Of a stretch of 64,000 nt of DNA, positions 43,829-52,494 are shown piece after piece (position 1 is the stretch's first letter; each line of letters begins with the position of its first letter). The position numbers were made by a program, and so were the translations under genes. This DNA comes from Leadbetterella sp964563435 (lineage in GTDB: Bacteria > Bacteroidota > Bacteroidia > Cytophagales > Spirosomataceae). The stretch covers positions 1-64,000 of the forward strand of contig CAZLXI010000019.1 of assembly GCA_964563435.1 (NCBI GenBank), written 5' to 3'. The notes below the pieces were generated by a model. The model did not search any database. It saw only the letters and a program-made list of their open reading frames with translations, and had not been told where the DNA came from.

Positions 43829-43900
43829 GATGCTGTATTATGGACTCAAAATTAGATAAACCGGCGGTATAAAGATAAAAGTATATTAAAATAACTTCGC

Positions 43901-43915
43901 TGCAACATTGTTGCA
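43901..43915. promoter_or_regulatory. 15-bp palindrome, Fur/Zur-family-like operator
   Basis: TGCAACA-T-TGTTGCA is a perfect 7-1-7 palindrome, the geometry of Fur/Zur-family operators. It overlaps the -33 region of the promoter of the TonB receptor gene. Another half-copy (TTTGCAAC) lies at the -7 box near 43934. This predicts metal-dependent repression. Zur is favoured over Fur by the His-rich partner proteins, but that is inference. Confidence 0.65.
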
Positions 43916-43937
43916 ATTGATTTATTTCCTACTTTTG
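43908..43937 (+). promoter_or_regulatory. Promoter of the metal-uptake TonB receptor operon
   Basis: TTG at 43908-43910 is followed by a 19-bp spacer and TACTTTTG at 43930-43937 (exact TAnnTTTG). Transcription should begin near 43944, before the preferred start codon at 43977. Confidence 0.65.
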
Positions 43938-43976
43938 CAACGCTATTACCTGTTTGGATACGCTGAATTTGTGGGT

Positions 43977-46388
43977 TTGAAACGTTTATTCTGGATTATC
44001 GCGCTATTTACTTTCTCTTCTGCTTCGGGACAAAGCTTTGGGCTTAAGGGAAGGGTCATCCACTTCAAAAGCGGAGTGCAGAACGCTGTTATTGTATTGA
44101 ATGACTCTCTGCATCGCACTACCGACAAGCAGGGAGACTTTGTCTTCTTCCCCCTGTCTGCAGGCGTTTACAAGCTTCTGATCACCCATGCCGAATACAG
44201 GCCGCTGCTGCTGAAGGTGGAGATCGTGTCTGACACCACCTTGCCGGCCATTGCCCTCGAAGAGAGCATCTACGAGCTGAAAGAGCTGGTGGTTTCAGAA
44301 AACCGGCAGGAAAGGGCGAGGAAAGACAATCCGCTGAACGTAGAGGTGGTCAGCCACGATTTTATTCGGAAAAACCTTGGCGGAAGCCTGATGCAAACCC
44401 TGGAAAAAATTCCGGGGGTAAACGCCATGACCATCGGTTCGGGGCAATCCAAACCCCAGATACGGGGACTGGGATTTAACCAGGTGGTAGTGGTAGATGG
44501 CGGGGTCAGGCACGAAGGACAGCAGTGGGGAGCCGATCACGGCCTGGAGATCGATCAGTTTGCCGCCGGGTCGGTGGAGATTGTGAAAGGGGCCGCCTCC
44601 TACCTGTACGGGTCCGACGCCATCGGCGGCGTCATCCGCGTTAACCCGCATCTCCCGCCTGCCCTTCACAGCATGAACCTGTCGCTTAACAGCTCCTTTA
44701 TGAGCAACAGCAACGCCTTCGGCAACTCTCTTAACTTTAATGCCCGGCAGCATTCCTGGTATATGGACGCCCGTGCCACATTCAGGGATTACGGCGATTA
44801 CCGGGTACCCACCGAGCTGATCTACGTGTATGATTATGATGTTCGTCTGCCCGGTGGATATGTCCGGAACTCCGCCGGAAAAGAAAGAAACTTTCACCTG
44901 ACCGCCGGCCGGATCACCGAGAGCTACCAGACCCGCCTGCACTTCAGCAATATTTACGCCCGGAGCGGCTTCTTTGCCAATGCGCACGGTCTGGAACCCC
45001 GAAGGGTGAATACCGAACTTCACGATGCCTCCCACCGTGACATTCAGTTGCCTAACCAGCAGGTAAATCACTTCAAAGTAATCAGCAACACCGTCCGCAG
45101 TGCCAGCAGGCATGAACTGAGCCTGGACGCTGCCTTCCAGCAAAACCTGCGAAAAGAAAGGAGTCCATACGTAAGCCACGGATTCATGCCACCGGTATTC
45201 CCGGAACCTTTCCCGTATGATTCCGAACTGGAAAGATTGTATGACAAGCAGGTGATCTCCGGAAATCTGCGCGATAAGGTACTCTTCAAAACCCATGAGC
45301 TTACCTTCGGAGGCAATTATGAGCATCAGAAAAACAGCATCGGCGGATGGGGGTTTCTCATCCCCGCCTATACACAGCACCAGGCAGGACTGTTTGTTTA
45401 TGATAAATGGGAAGCAGGCAAAAAAACGATACTTCATGCCGCATTACGCTATGATCTCGGGTATATCCGTATCCTGGAATACACCGACTGGTTTCCTTCC
45501 GGCGATGAAGGCAAACACCTCACCCGTGTACAGGCTTCCTCCCCCTCTTTTGATAACCTCAACTGGACGCTAGGAGCCAACCACACGATCGGGAAGACCG
45601 AGCTTAAACTTAATCTGGGCACCAGTTTCCGTATGCCTCTGGCCAAGGAGCTGGCGGCCAACGGGGTCAATTACCATTACTTCCGCTACGAAAAAGGTAA
45701 CAGCAGATTATCTCCCGAAAAATCGTATCAGCTGGATATCGGCATCTTCCGGAAAACAGAGAAGCTGGAGATTGAGTTTACCCCCTTTTACAATTATTTT
45801 CCCAATTATATCTACCTGAATCCCACTGCCGGGCATGATTATCTTTACGGAGCCGGGAACCAGGTATTTGAATACCAGCAAAGCAAGGTCATGCGCTACG
45901 GTGCGGAAGCCCTTATCCGCTATCATATCACGAATAGCTGGACGGGTCAGCTGTCCGGGGACTACCTCTATAACCGGCAGCTCTCCGGTAGCAAAACCGG
46001 GTTCAACCTTCCCTTTTCACCACCGCCGTCCTGGTCAGGAAGCATTTACTGGCGCCCGGGAGCCCGTCGTCCGGAAGACCGGAAGCCCGGCGCCCAACGC
46101 CCGGGGATACTAAAAGAAAGCTATATTTCGTTGGATATTAAACATGCTTTAAAACAGTACCGGATCGTTCCGCCGGAGAAGATCACTCCGGCCTATACCT
46201 TGCTGGGAATCTCCGCGGGTATGGAATTTCCTGCCGGTAAGCAGAAATGGAACCTAAACCTGCAGATCAATAATTTGTTGAATACGCGATACCTGAATCA
46301 CACCAGTTTTTACCGGCTGATCGATCTGCCCGAATCAGGAAGAAACATTACGTTAAACTTAAGAGTACCGCTAAGTTTTGCTATATAG
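43977..46388 (+). CDS. TonB-dependent outer-membrane receptor, probable metal uptake
   Basis: From the TTG at 43977 the receptor is 803 residues with signal 'KRLFWIIALFTFSSASGQ'. The frame's first possible codon (43908) lies inside the -33/-7 promoter, so the later start is preferred. A CarboxypepD_reg-like domain is followed by a plug ('VEVVSHDFIRKNLGGSLMQT', 'GQSKPQIRGLGFNQVVVVDG') and a barrel ending 'GRNITLNLRVPLSFAI'. Histidines in 'GGVRHEGQQWGADHGLEIDQ' fit a metal or metal-chelate receptor. A Zur-like palindrome controls it, and the downstream genes are His-rich. It probably imports Zn or a related metal; the ligand is unproven. Confidence 0.85.
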   Translation: MKRLFWIIALFTFSSASGQSFGLKGRVIHFKSGVQNAVIVLNDSLHRTTDKQGDFVFFPLSAGVYKLLITHAEYRPLLLKVEIVSDTTLPAIALEESIYELKELVVSENRQERARKDNPLNVEVVSHDFIRKNLGGSLMQTLEKIPGVNAMTIGSGQSKPQIRGLGFNQVVVVDGGVRHEGQQWGADHGLEIDQFAAGSVEIVKGAASYLYGSDAIGGVIRVNPHLPPALHSMNLSLNSSFMSNSNAFGNSLNFNARQHSWYMDARATFRDYGDYRVPTELIYVYDYDVRLPGGYVRNSAGKERNFHLTAGRITESYQTRLHFSNIYARSGFFANAHGLEPRRVNTELHDASHRDIQLPNQQVNHFKVISNTVRSASRHELSLDAAFQQNLRKERSPYVSHGFMPPVFPEPFPYDSELERLYDKQVISGNLRDKVLFKTHELTFGGNYEHQKNSIGGWGFLIPAYTQHQAGLFVYDKWEAGKKTILHAALRYDLGYIRILEYTDWFPSGDEGKHLTRVQASSPSFDNLNWTLGANHTIGKTELKLNLGTSFRMPLAKELAANGVNYHYFRYEKGNSRLSPEKSYQLDIGIFRKTEKLEIEFTPFYNYFPNYIYLNPTAGHDYLYGAGNQVFEYQQSKVMRYGAEALIRYHITNSWTGQLSGDYLYNRQLSGSKTGFNLPFSPPPSWSGSIYWRPGARRPEDRKPGAQRPGILKESYISLDIKHALKQYRIVPPEKITPAYTLLGISAGMEFPAGKQKWNLNLQINNLLNTRYLNHTSFYRLIDLPESGRNITLNLRVPLSFAI

Positions 46389-46674
46389 GCTCACTAACAT
46401 ATCGAAACTCCTGGCGCTGGCCGCCGTGGCATTGCTGATTGTGATATCGGTGCATGGTATTTTTTTGCACCATGATTCCCACGCAAACCCCGGAGAGAGT
46501 CATCCCTGTACCTTATGTGAAATAAATACCTTCCATTATACTTTCCCGGATACCTGCGAATTTGTAGCGCAAGTCACCGCTCCTCTCATTTCCTACACCT
46601 ACCGGGAACACAAGATCTTCATTAAAACCGTTCATCGTTTAGGTTTAAGAGGGCCTCCGGTTCGCTTCGAATAA
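46378..46674 (+). CDS. Small membrane-anchored protein with His/Cys metal-like motif (DUF2946-like)
   Basis: The 98-residue protein begins at a TTG overlapping the receptor's end by 11 bp. It has one N-terminal membrane helix ('LLALAAVALLIVISVHGIF'), then 'FLHHDSHANPGESHPCTLCE', a His cluster and a CxxC. This resembles small DUF2946-type proteins found beside copper/zinc TonB receptors. It could be a periplasm-facing metal-binding accessory. No other start is possible in this frame, which supports coupling to the receptor. Confidence 0.72.
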   Translation: MLYRLTNISKLLALAAVALLIVISVHGIFLHHDSHANPGESHPCTLCEINTFHYTFPDTCEFVAQVTAPLISYTYREHKIFIKTVHRLGLRGPPVRFE

Positions 46675-46712
46675 TATACCAGGTCGGTTCATTTCAGCCG
46701 GATGGTGTTTTA

Positions 46713-46804
46713 AGTTCCGGGTTCCGAGTGGTGAGTTCCGAGTATAGTGGCAAGGAAGTTTAAACTAGCCACCACTCGGAACTCACCACTCGGAACCCGG
46801 AACT
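46713..46804. repeat. Perfect 31-bp inverted repeat with 30-bp loop
   Basis: The arms at 46713-46743 and 46774-46804 are exact reverse complements. Each arm contains a short internal direct repeat (ttccgagt twice). A hairpin of this size could stop transcription between the small metal protein and the DUF4625 genes. It may also be a mobile repeat of the genome. Confidence 0.85.
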
Positions 46805-46834
46805 ATCCGCGTAATGTCATAATCTTTTAAAACG

Positions 46835-47287
46835 ATGAAAAAATACTTATTTCTTTTGGTGGCGCTGCTTCCGGGATGCGGCTCCGGTGAGCCTGAAATT
46901 GACAATACTTATCCCGTGATCAGTTCTGAAGGGTTGTTTCCGCAGCCTTGTACGGTATTGGAGCGCGGCAAAACACATACTTTCGTGGTCACCTTTTCCG
47001 ATAACCGCGAACTGGGGTCGTTTAACTTTGATATCCATAATAATTTTAATCACCACTCCCACAGCACTACAGTGGAGGAGTGTGCGGAAGACCCGGTGAA
47101 AGAACCGGTCAATCCTTTTAAACTGATCCGGGGAGGCAGCATTCCCTCCGGGCTGAAAAGCTATACGGCCAATGTCCCCGTAGCTATTCCGGCGGACGCA
47201 GACGAAGGGGATTATCACTTCAGGATAGATGTTACGGATGCTACCGGCTGGCAGACCATCAAAACTATGAGTATAAAGATCAAATAA
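46835..47287 (+). CDS. DUF4625 lipoprotein
   Basis: The 150-residue protein has a lipoprotein signal (MKKYLFLLVALLPGC). An Ig-like DUF4625 domain has 'FNFDIHNNFNHHSHSTTVEE', a His-rich turn, and ends 'DEGDYHFRIDVTDATGWQTI'. DUF4625 lipoproteins are typically found with metal-linked TonB receptors. The histidines could bind Zn or Cu, but this is inference. It follows the receptor and the small metal protein and precedes a second DUF4625 gene by 7 bp. Confidence 0.85.
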   Translation: MKKYLFLLVALLPGCGSGEPEIDNTYPVISSEGLFPQPCTVLERGKTHTFVVTFSDNRELGSFNFDIHNNFNHHSHSTTVEECAEDPVKEPVNPFKLIRGGSIPSGLKSYTANVPVAIPADADEGDYHFRIDVTDATGWQTIKTMSIKIK

Positions 47288-47294
47288 TCAAAAA

Positions 47295-47690
47295 ATGTCA
47301 ATAATAATGAAAAATATAATTTTAGTAATATTCGCCCTGGCACTGTTTATTTCATGCAAAGACGAAGATGTCACGCCAGCTCCGGTTATTTCAGGAGTGG
47401 AAATCGGTAGCGGAAACAGCGGCAGGGTAGCCCGTGGAAGTGATCTGCACATTGAAGCGCAGATTGTTGCCGAAGGCACGATCAGCGAAGCCGAGGTACA
47501 CATTCATGGTACCGGATGGGAACACGAGGTCGATTTCCCGCAGCTTGCCGGCAAAAAGAACGGGGAGATACATACCCATATCGATGTACCCGCCAGCGCC
47601 ACTCCCGGCCATTACCATATTCATATCTCCGTGACAGACCAAAAGGGGCAAACCACGGAGGTGGAAGCTGACCTGGAGATCACCGATTGA
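47295..47690 (+). CDS. Second DUF4625 lipoprotein, His-rich
   Basis: The 131-residue protein (start 47295; the ATG at 47307, MKNIILVIFALALFISC, is equally good) has a lipobox. Its DUF4625-like beta domain has repeated His: 'EVHIHGTGWEHEVDF', 'EIHTHIDVPASATPGHYHIH'. It is a paralog of the preceding gene with less Cys and more regularly spaced His, suggesting extracellular metal binding. Both are probably in the same operon as the receptor and under the same palindrome. Confidence 0.85.
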   Translation: MSIIMKNIILVIFALALFISCKDEDVTPAPVISGVEIGSGNSGRVARGSDLHIEAQIVAEGTISEAEVHIHGTGWEHEVDFPQLAGKKNGEIHTHIDVPASATPGHYHIHISVTDQKGQTTEVEADLEITD

Positions 47691-47757
47691 TCATACGCAG
47701 ATAAGTGGATGGAGTTGGACAAACGTTCCGGTCAGACTTGGCCTATACAGCCCGGTT

Positions 47758-47795
47758 TGACCAGGCCGCGCAGCTCGGTCTTCGCGGCCTGGTCA
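47758..47795. repeat. GC-rich 13-bp hairpin after the DUF4625 genes
   Basis: tgaccaggccgcg (47758-47770) pairs exactly with cgcggcctggtca (47783-47795) around a 12-nt loop. No T-run follows, so it is a weak terminator candidate or an REP-type unit. Confidence 0.6.
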
Positions 47796-47921
47796 GGATG
47801 ACATTGGCAACGCTGTTCGGAAACTATCCGCTTGTCTGCATTCCGAAAAACTTTTTCCGCAAACGTCAGGTCATTTAACAGAAAACCCTATATTTACAGG
47901 TTTATTGTTGAAATCTGTAGA

Positions 47922-48593
47922 ATGAAGCGGCTATTACAATGTTTTTTGTGCCTTTTTCCATGGGCGCCTGCCACTGCACAAACCTTAAACTCAAAGATCT
48001 ATGACGGAAGGGAATATGTGCTAAGCAAAACTCTTATTTCCGGCACTCCCTTTTTTCATAATGGAGAAAACCAGGAGAATAATACACTCCGGTTTGACAG
48101 GGTGATCTACAGTGGTGTACCGCTCCTTTACGATATTAAGGCGGATCAGTTAGTAACACGGCGGAATAGTGAACTGACCAATATGGTCGTGGTGAAAGAA
48201 ATGGTCGATTTTTTTACCATTGGCAAAGATACCATTGTTCATTTGAAACAAGCGCTCACAGGGCTGGAAGACGGCTTTTACCTTCAGATTTTTAACTCTC
48301 CTGCCTATAAAGGCGTGGCACGTTATAAAAAAGTGGTCAGAGACCCCCGAAGTGTAAATGAAAAAAGCTATTATTTCGAAACGGTGAAGTATTTTATAAA
48401 AACACCTGATTCAGGCCACTTTATACCTGTAGGAAATATACGAAACCTACTTTCTATCGATAAACAATACAAAAAGAATTTGAAACGCTTATTACGTGCT
48501 CAGGGAACCCGGGAAGACTTCCCGGCATCCATTGCTTTGGTTTTGGATTATCTGAATAAAGCAAACAAAGTACCTAGCCATTTACAAAGATGA
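47922..48593 (+). CDS. Hypothetical exported protein, first gene of a TonB/DUF4249 operon
   Basis: From the ATG at 47922 the product is 223 residues with a signal peptide (MKRLLQCFLCLFPWAPATAQ). The mature part is basic and beta-rich ('SKIYDGREYVLSKTLISGTP', 'KEMVDFFTIGKDTIVHLKQA'). No family was recognised. It overlaps the STN-type TonB receptor gene by 4 bp (ATGA), so translation is coupled. The frame is open from 47832, but the signal peptide marks 47922. Confidence 0.72.
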   Translation: MKRLLQCFLCLFPWAPATAQTLNSKIYDGREYVLSKTLISGTPFFHNGENQENNTLRFDRVIYSGVPLLYDIKADQLVTRRNSELTNMVVVKEMVDFFTIGKDTIVHLKQALTGLEDGFYLQIFNSPAYKGVARYKKVVRDPRSVNEKSYYFETVKYFIKTPDSGHFIPVGNIRNLLSIDKQYKKNLKRLLRAQGTREDFPASIALVLDYLNKANKVPSHLQR

Positions 48594-51325
48594 ATAAAAC
48601 CTGCTTTTTCTGGCTGGCTATTCTTTTATCCGTAAAAGCAATGGCCCAAAATGATCCGGTAAGCCTGCACCTGTCTTCTGCCCGATTCAGTGAAATGATC
48701 CGGAGCCTGGAAAACCAGACTCCCTATAAATTTTATTATGTCCCTGCAGATACCGACAGCCTGCTGATCAGCTACTCAGGTACGAATAAAGCGCTGTCTG
48801 AAGTATTATCGGAAATACTCCACCCCCTGAGTTTCAGGTTTTCGGCAGATCCGCGTAAGAAGATCTATATTACCCGGGATGCATTTATTCTTACCGAATT
48901 CCGGGATATTCACAGAACAAAACCTGCCACTTCCGAAACTACGCCCGATGTGGTGATACAGGATTTCCTGGAAGCTCAGCCCGAGGATATCTCCATTGAA
49001 AATAAGGTTTTTGAGATAGGCAGTAAAGACCGGCCCGTAAAAGGTGAAAAGACGATCTCCGGCTATGTCCGGAGCAAAAACACAGGAGCTCCGGTAAGTT
49101 CCGCCACGGTGAGTATCCTGGGCAGAGCTTCGGCGGTACAAACCGACCAGCACGGGTATTATTCTATTATTGTGCCCGAAGAGCGAAGTGTACTCCTTAT
49201 TACCAGTGTGGGCCTTCGTGACACCCGTCGACAGCTGGTCATGTACAGCAGCGGACGCCTGGATATCGAAATGACAGACCAGGTTTTCTCCCTTAATGAG
49301 GTAGTGGTAGCCGGTGAACGGGGCAACCAGGTAAAGAGGATGCAGATGGGTCTGGAAAAACTGAGCATAAAAACCATCAAACAAACCCCGGCCGTTTTTG
49401 GAGAAGCCGATGTGATCAGCGTGATCCTGACACTACCGGGCGTACAGACGGTAGGAGAAGCCGCCAACGGCTTCAATGTAAGAGGCGGAGCCACCGACCA
49501 GAACCTGGTGCTGTTCAGCGATGCCACCATCTTTAACCCCTCTCACTTCTTCGGCCTGTTTTCTTCCTTTAATCCCGATGCCGTTAACCAGGTGGAGCTC
49601 TATAAAAGCAGCATCCCCGCCCGGTTTGGCGGGCGGCTGTCGTCGGTTCTCGACGTAGCCGGGAAAGAAGGAAACCGGAATAAAATATCCGGGGCCGGCG
49701 GAATAGGCCTGCTCACGGGCCGGGTATCGCTGGATGGCCCTATAGGGGAAAAAACGCAGTTCCTGGTAGGTGCACGCAGTACGTATTCCGACTGGTTGCT
49801 TAAAGCTATCCCGGATGATTCTTATCGTAACAGCAGCGCATCTTTTTATGATCTCAACGCGCAAATTAGTCATTACGTTAACGAAAAAGATGCTTTTTAC
49901 CTGACAGGATATGCCAGCCGCGACCGCTTTACCTTTCAGAACGGAATCACCTACGGTTACCGGAATACCAATCTTAACGGAAAGTGGAAAAGGATATTCA
50001 ACGGGAATATCCACAGCATTCTTACCCTGGGTACCGATCAGTACGGCTTCAATATTGCCGACCGGAATAACCCCGTCAATGCATTTGACATGCTGTATTC
50101 CATCGGACAGTCGTTTTTAAAAGCCGATGTTTACCATCAGCCTCACGAAAAACATAAGCTCAATTATGGTCTGCAATCCACGCTGTATTCCATTCAGCCG
50201 GGCCGGAGGCTTCCTGTAGGTGAAGAGTCGATTGTAGCTAACCAATCCCTGGAAAACGAGCAGGCCCTGGAATCCGCTTTGTATATTTCGGACACCTACA
50301 TGATAAATGACCGGTTCAGTGCAGATGCCGGACTCCGTTATGTGCTGTATAACTACCTGGGCCCCCGAAGCGTCAATTACTACATAGACGGCCTTCCCAA
50401 AAGTCAGGAGACCCTGGAGGAAACCGTCAATTACGGATCAGGGAAAAGTATCAAAACCTACCACGGTCCGGAATTCAGGCTCGGGCTTCGTTACGCCTTT
50501 TCGAACCAGAGTTCGGTAAAGCTGGGTTATAATTCGCTAAGGCAGTTTATACACATGTTGTCGAATACCACAGCAGCCACCCCCACCGACTCCTGGAAGC
50601 TAAGTGACCCGCACATTAAACCGCAGTTCGGCGATCAGGTGAGCCTCGGCTATTACCGCAATATGGCCTCGTCAAAAGTGGAAACCTCTGTGGAGGTTTA
50701 CTATAAACGTATCCACAATTATCTCGACTATAAGAGTGGCGCCGTATTGCTGATGAACGAAACCATCGAAACCGATGTGCTGGGAACTGAAGCCCGGGCG
50801 TACGGTGTGGAACTCATGGCGAAAAAAAATACCGGAAAGCTGAATGGCTGGATCAGCTATACGCTGTCAAAAGTACAGCAAAGAACTACCGGTGAGGAGA
50901 CCATCAACAACGGCAACTATTATAACAGCAATTTTGATAAGCCGCATAACCTGACCATGGTAGGAAATTACAGGTTTTCGCACCGCTACAGCTTTTCCAT
51001 GAATACCACCTACAGCACGGGAAGGCCCATCACCCTGCCCATCGCCAAATATGAATTTGCCGGATCGGAACGGGTGTTTTACTCCGAAAGGAACAAATAC
51101 AGGATACCCGACTTTTTCAGGATGGATCTTTCCGTCAATATAGAAGGGAATCACAAGATCAAAAAGCTGGCGCACAGCTCCTGGACCGTCGGCGTATATA
51201 ATGTGACCGGCAGAAAGAACCCGTTTTCGGTGTATTATGTATCGGAAGAAGGCAAAATAAAAGGGTATAAACTTTCTGTCTTCGGTCACCAGATTCCTTT
51301 CATCACCTATAACTTCAGATTTTGA
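48590..51325 (+). CDS. TonB-dependent receptor with N-terminal STN signalling domain
   Basis: The 911-residue protein has a signal peptide and an STN domain (about residues 22-100: 'RFSEMIRSLENQTPYKFYYV'). A CarboxypepD_reg domain follows ('ISGYVRSKNTGAPVSSATVS', about 157-240), then a plug ('VISVILTLPGVQTVGEAANG', 'FNVRGGATDQNLVLFSDATI') and the barrel ending 'GHQIPFITYNFRF'. STN receptors can signal to anti-sigma/sigma pairs, but no such pair is encoded nearby. It overlaps the DUF4249 gene by 4 bp. This is the same receptor-DUF4249 pairing as at 30-33 kb, so the two loci are related. Confidence 0.92.
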   Translation: MNKTCFFWLAILLSVKAMAQNDPVSLHLSSARFSEMIRSLENQTPYKFYYVPADTDSLLISYSGTNKALSEVLSEILHPLSFRFSADPRKKIYITRDAFILTEFRDIHRTKPATSETTPDVVIQDFLEAQPEDISIENKVFEIGSKDRPVKGEKTISGYVRSKNTGAPVSSATVSILGRASAVQTDQHGYYSIIVPEERSVLLITSVGLRDTRRQLVMYSSGRLDIEMTDQVFSLNEVVVAGERGNQVKRMQMGLEKLSIKTIKQTPAVFGEADVISVILTLPGVQTVGEAANGFNVRGGATDQNLVLFSDATIFNPSHFFGLFSSFNPDAVNQVELYKSSIPARFGGRLSSVLDVAGKEGNRNKISGAGGIGLLTGRVSLDGPIGEKTQFLVGARSTYSDWLLKAIPDDSYRNSSASFYDLNAQISHYVNEKDAFYLTGYASRDRFTFQNGITYGYRNTNLNGKWKRIFNGNIHSILTLGTDQYGFNIADRNNPVNAFDMLYSIGQSFLKADVYHQPHEKHKLNYGLQSTLYSIQPGRRLPVGEESIVANQSLENEQALESALYISDTYMINDRFSADAGLRYVLYNYLGPRSVNYYIDGLPKSQETLEETVNYGSGKSIKTYHGPEFRLGLRYAFSNQSSVKLGYNSLRQFIHMLSNTTAATPTDSWKLSDPHIKPQFGDQVSLGYYRNMASSKVETSVEVYYKRIHNYLDYKSGAVLLMNETIETDVLGTEARAYGVELMAKKNTGKLNGWISYTLSKVQQRTTGEETINNGNYYNSNFDKPHNLTMVGNYRFSHRYSFSMNTTYSTGRPITLPIAKYEFAGSERVFYSERNKYRIPDFFRMDLSVNIEGNHKIKKLAHSSWTVGVYNVTGRKNPFSVYYVSEEGKIKGYKLSVFGHQIPFITYNFRF

Positions 51326-52494
51326 GGCTCATGAAAACGGTTAATAAAATATATCAGTTGATCCTGGGGGCTTTACTTCTTTTTTCCTGTGAAGACCCCT
51401 ATACCCCGGCTTACGAACAGGACGATACCGCCCCAATCCTGATCATTGAGGGTTATATAGATATGAGCGGCAACTCCCGCTTCAAACTCAGCCAAACGGT
51501 ACCGCTAAATGCTGAGGAGAGTACTGTTCCCGTGACAAACGCCGTTTTGTCTATAGAATCTGAGGATAATCAGAATTACGCTGTTCTCACTTCTGCAGGT
51601 GCCGGTGCCTACACCATCGTTCATCCGGCGCTGAACATGAATACCCGATACCGCCTGCGGATAAAAAGCAGGGGAAATGAATACCTTTCCGATTGGATCA
51701 CTCCCTATGCCACATCGGAAATAACCGAAATAGAAAATCAAAGAACCGACATCGGTATGGATCTTTTTGTAAGTACCGTTAACAGCAACGATAACTCCCG
51801 GTATTACCGCTGGGAGTTTGAGGAAACCTGGAGATTTTCAGCCCGCTTCCTGAGCGTCCTCATTTTCGACGGGAGCCAGGTCAGATGGCGAAAACAGCCG
51901 GAAGAAAACATTTCAAGGTGTTTCAGCCAACAGAATTCATCTGACATCCTCATCGGCACCACCGATAATCTCTCAGACAATACCGTATCCCGGCAAAAGA
52001 TACAGTTTATTCCCAATTTATCTGACAAACTGATGATCCGCTATTCTATCCTGGTAAAGCAATTCAGCATCAGTAAAGAAGCCTATCTTTTCTGGAGTAT
52101 TCTGAAAAAAAATTCAGAGTCGGTCGGCGATATTTTTGGCTCCATGCCTTCTGAGCTCAAAGGAAACGTAACCAACACAGCCAACCCCGATGAGCCGGTA
52201 ATTGCCATGATAGAAGCTTCCATGCCGGCTCAAAAAAGGGTATACCTGAATGCTTATGATTTTCCGCAGCCCTGGGCTGTTTCCATGCCCTTTTATTCCG
52301 CTTGTGAATATATGGAAGTACCGGTGGGAGAGGCATCGGCACTTTTCAGGAATCCCAATTTTATCCCTACCAATGAAGTTTACAAGATTGAAGGGAGCCC
52401 GCTACCCTCCCATTATTCCTATGCCACGAGGAGCTGCACCGACTGCTCGCTTATAGGCTCGCTGAACATACCTGATTTCTGGACAGAATTTTGA
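51322..52494 (+). CDS. DUF4249 lipoprotein (second locus)
   Basis: The 390-residue protein has a lipobox ('LGALLLFSC') and the DUF4249 pattern 'APILIIEGYIDMSGNSRFKL', 'NTRYRLRIKSRGNEYLSDWI' and 'YRWEFEETWRFSARFLSVL', ending with 'ATRSCTDCSLIGSLNIPDFW', where Cys pairs are common for the family. Starts at 51322 and 51331 (second Met) are both possible, the first overlapping the receptor. It probably works with the upstream receptor at the outer membrane. The next gene overlaps by 4 bp. Confidence 0.9.
   Translation: MRLMKTVNKIYQLILGALLLFSCEDPYTPAYEQDDTAPILIIEGYIDMSGNSRFKLSQTVPLNAEESTVPVTNAVLSIESEDNQNYAVLTSAGAGAYTIVHPALNMNTRYRLRIKSRGNEYLSDWITPYATSEITEIENQRTDIGMDLFVSTVNSNDNSRYYRWEFEETWRFSARFLSVLIFDGSQVRWRKQPEENISRCFSQQNSSDILIGTTDNLSDNTVSRQKIQFIPNLSDKLMIRYSILVKQFSISKEAYLFWSILKKNSESVGDIFGSMPSELKGNVTNTANPDEPVIAMIEASMPAQKRVYLNAYDFPQPWAVSMPFYSACEYMEVPVGEASALFRNPNFIPTNEVYKIEGSPLPSHYSYATRSCTDCSLIGSLNIPDFWTEF

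Noticed and set aside
44295..45437. 380-codon minus-strand open frame opposite the TonB receptor gene
   Set aside because: It is fully antisense to a well-supported receptor, has no family-like motifs, and arises from the receptor's codon bias.
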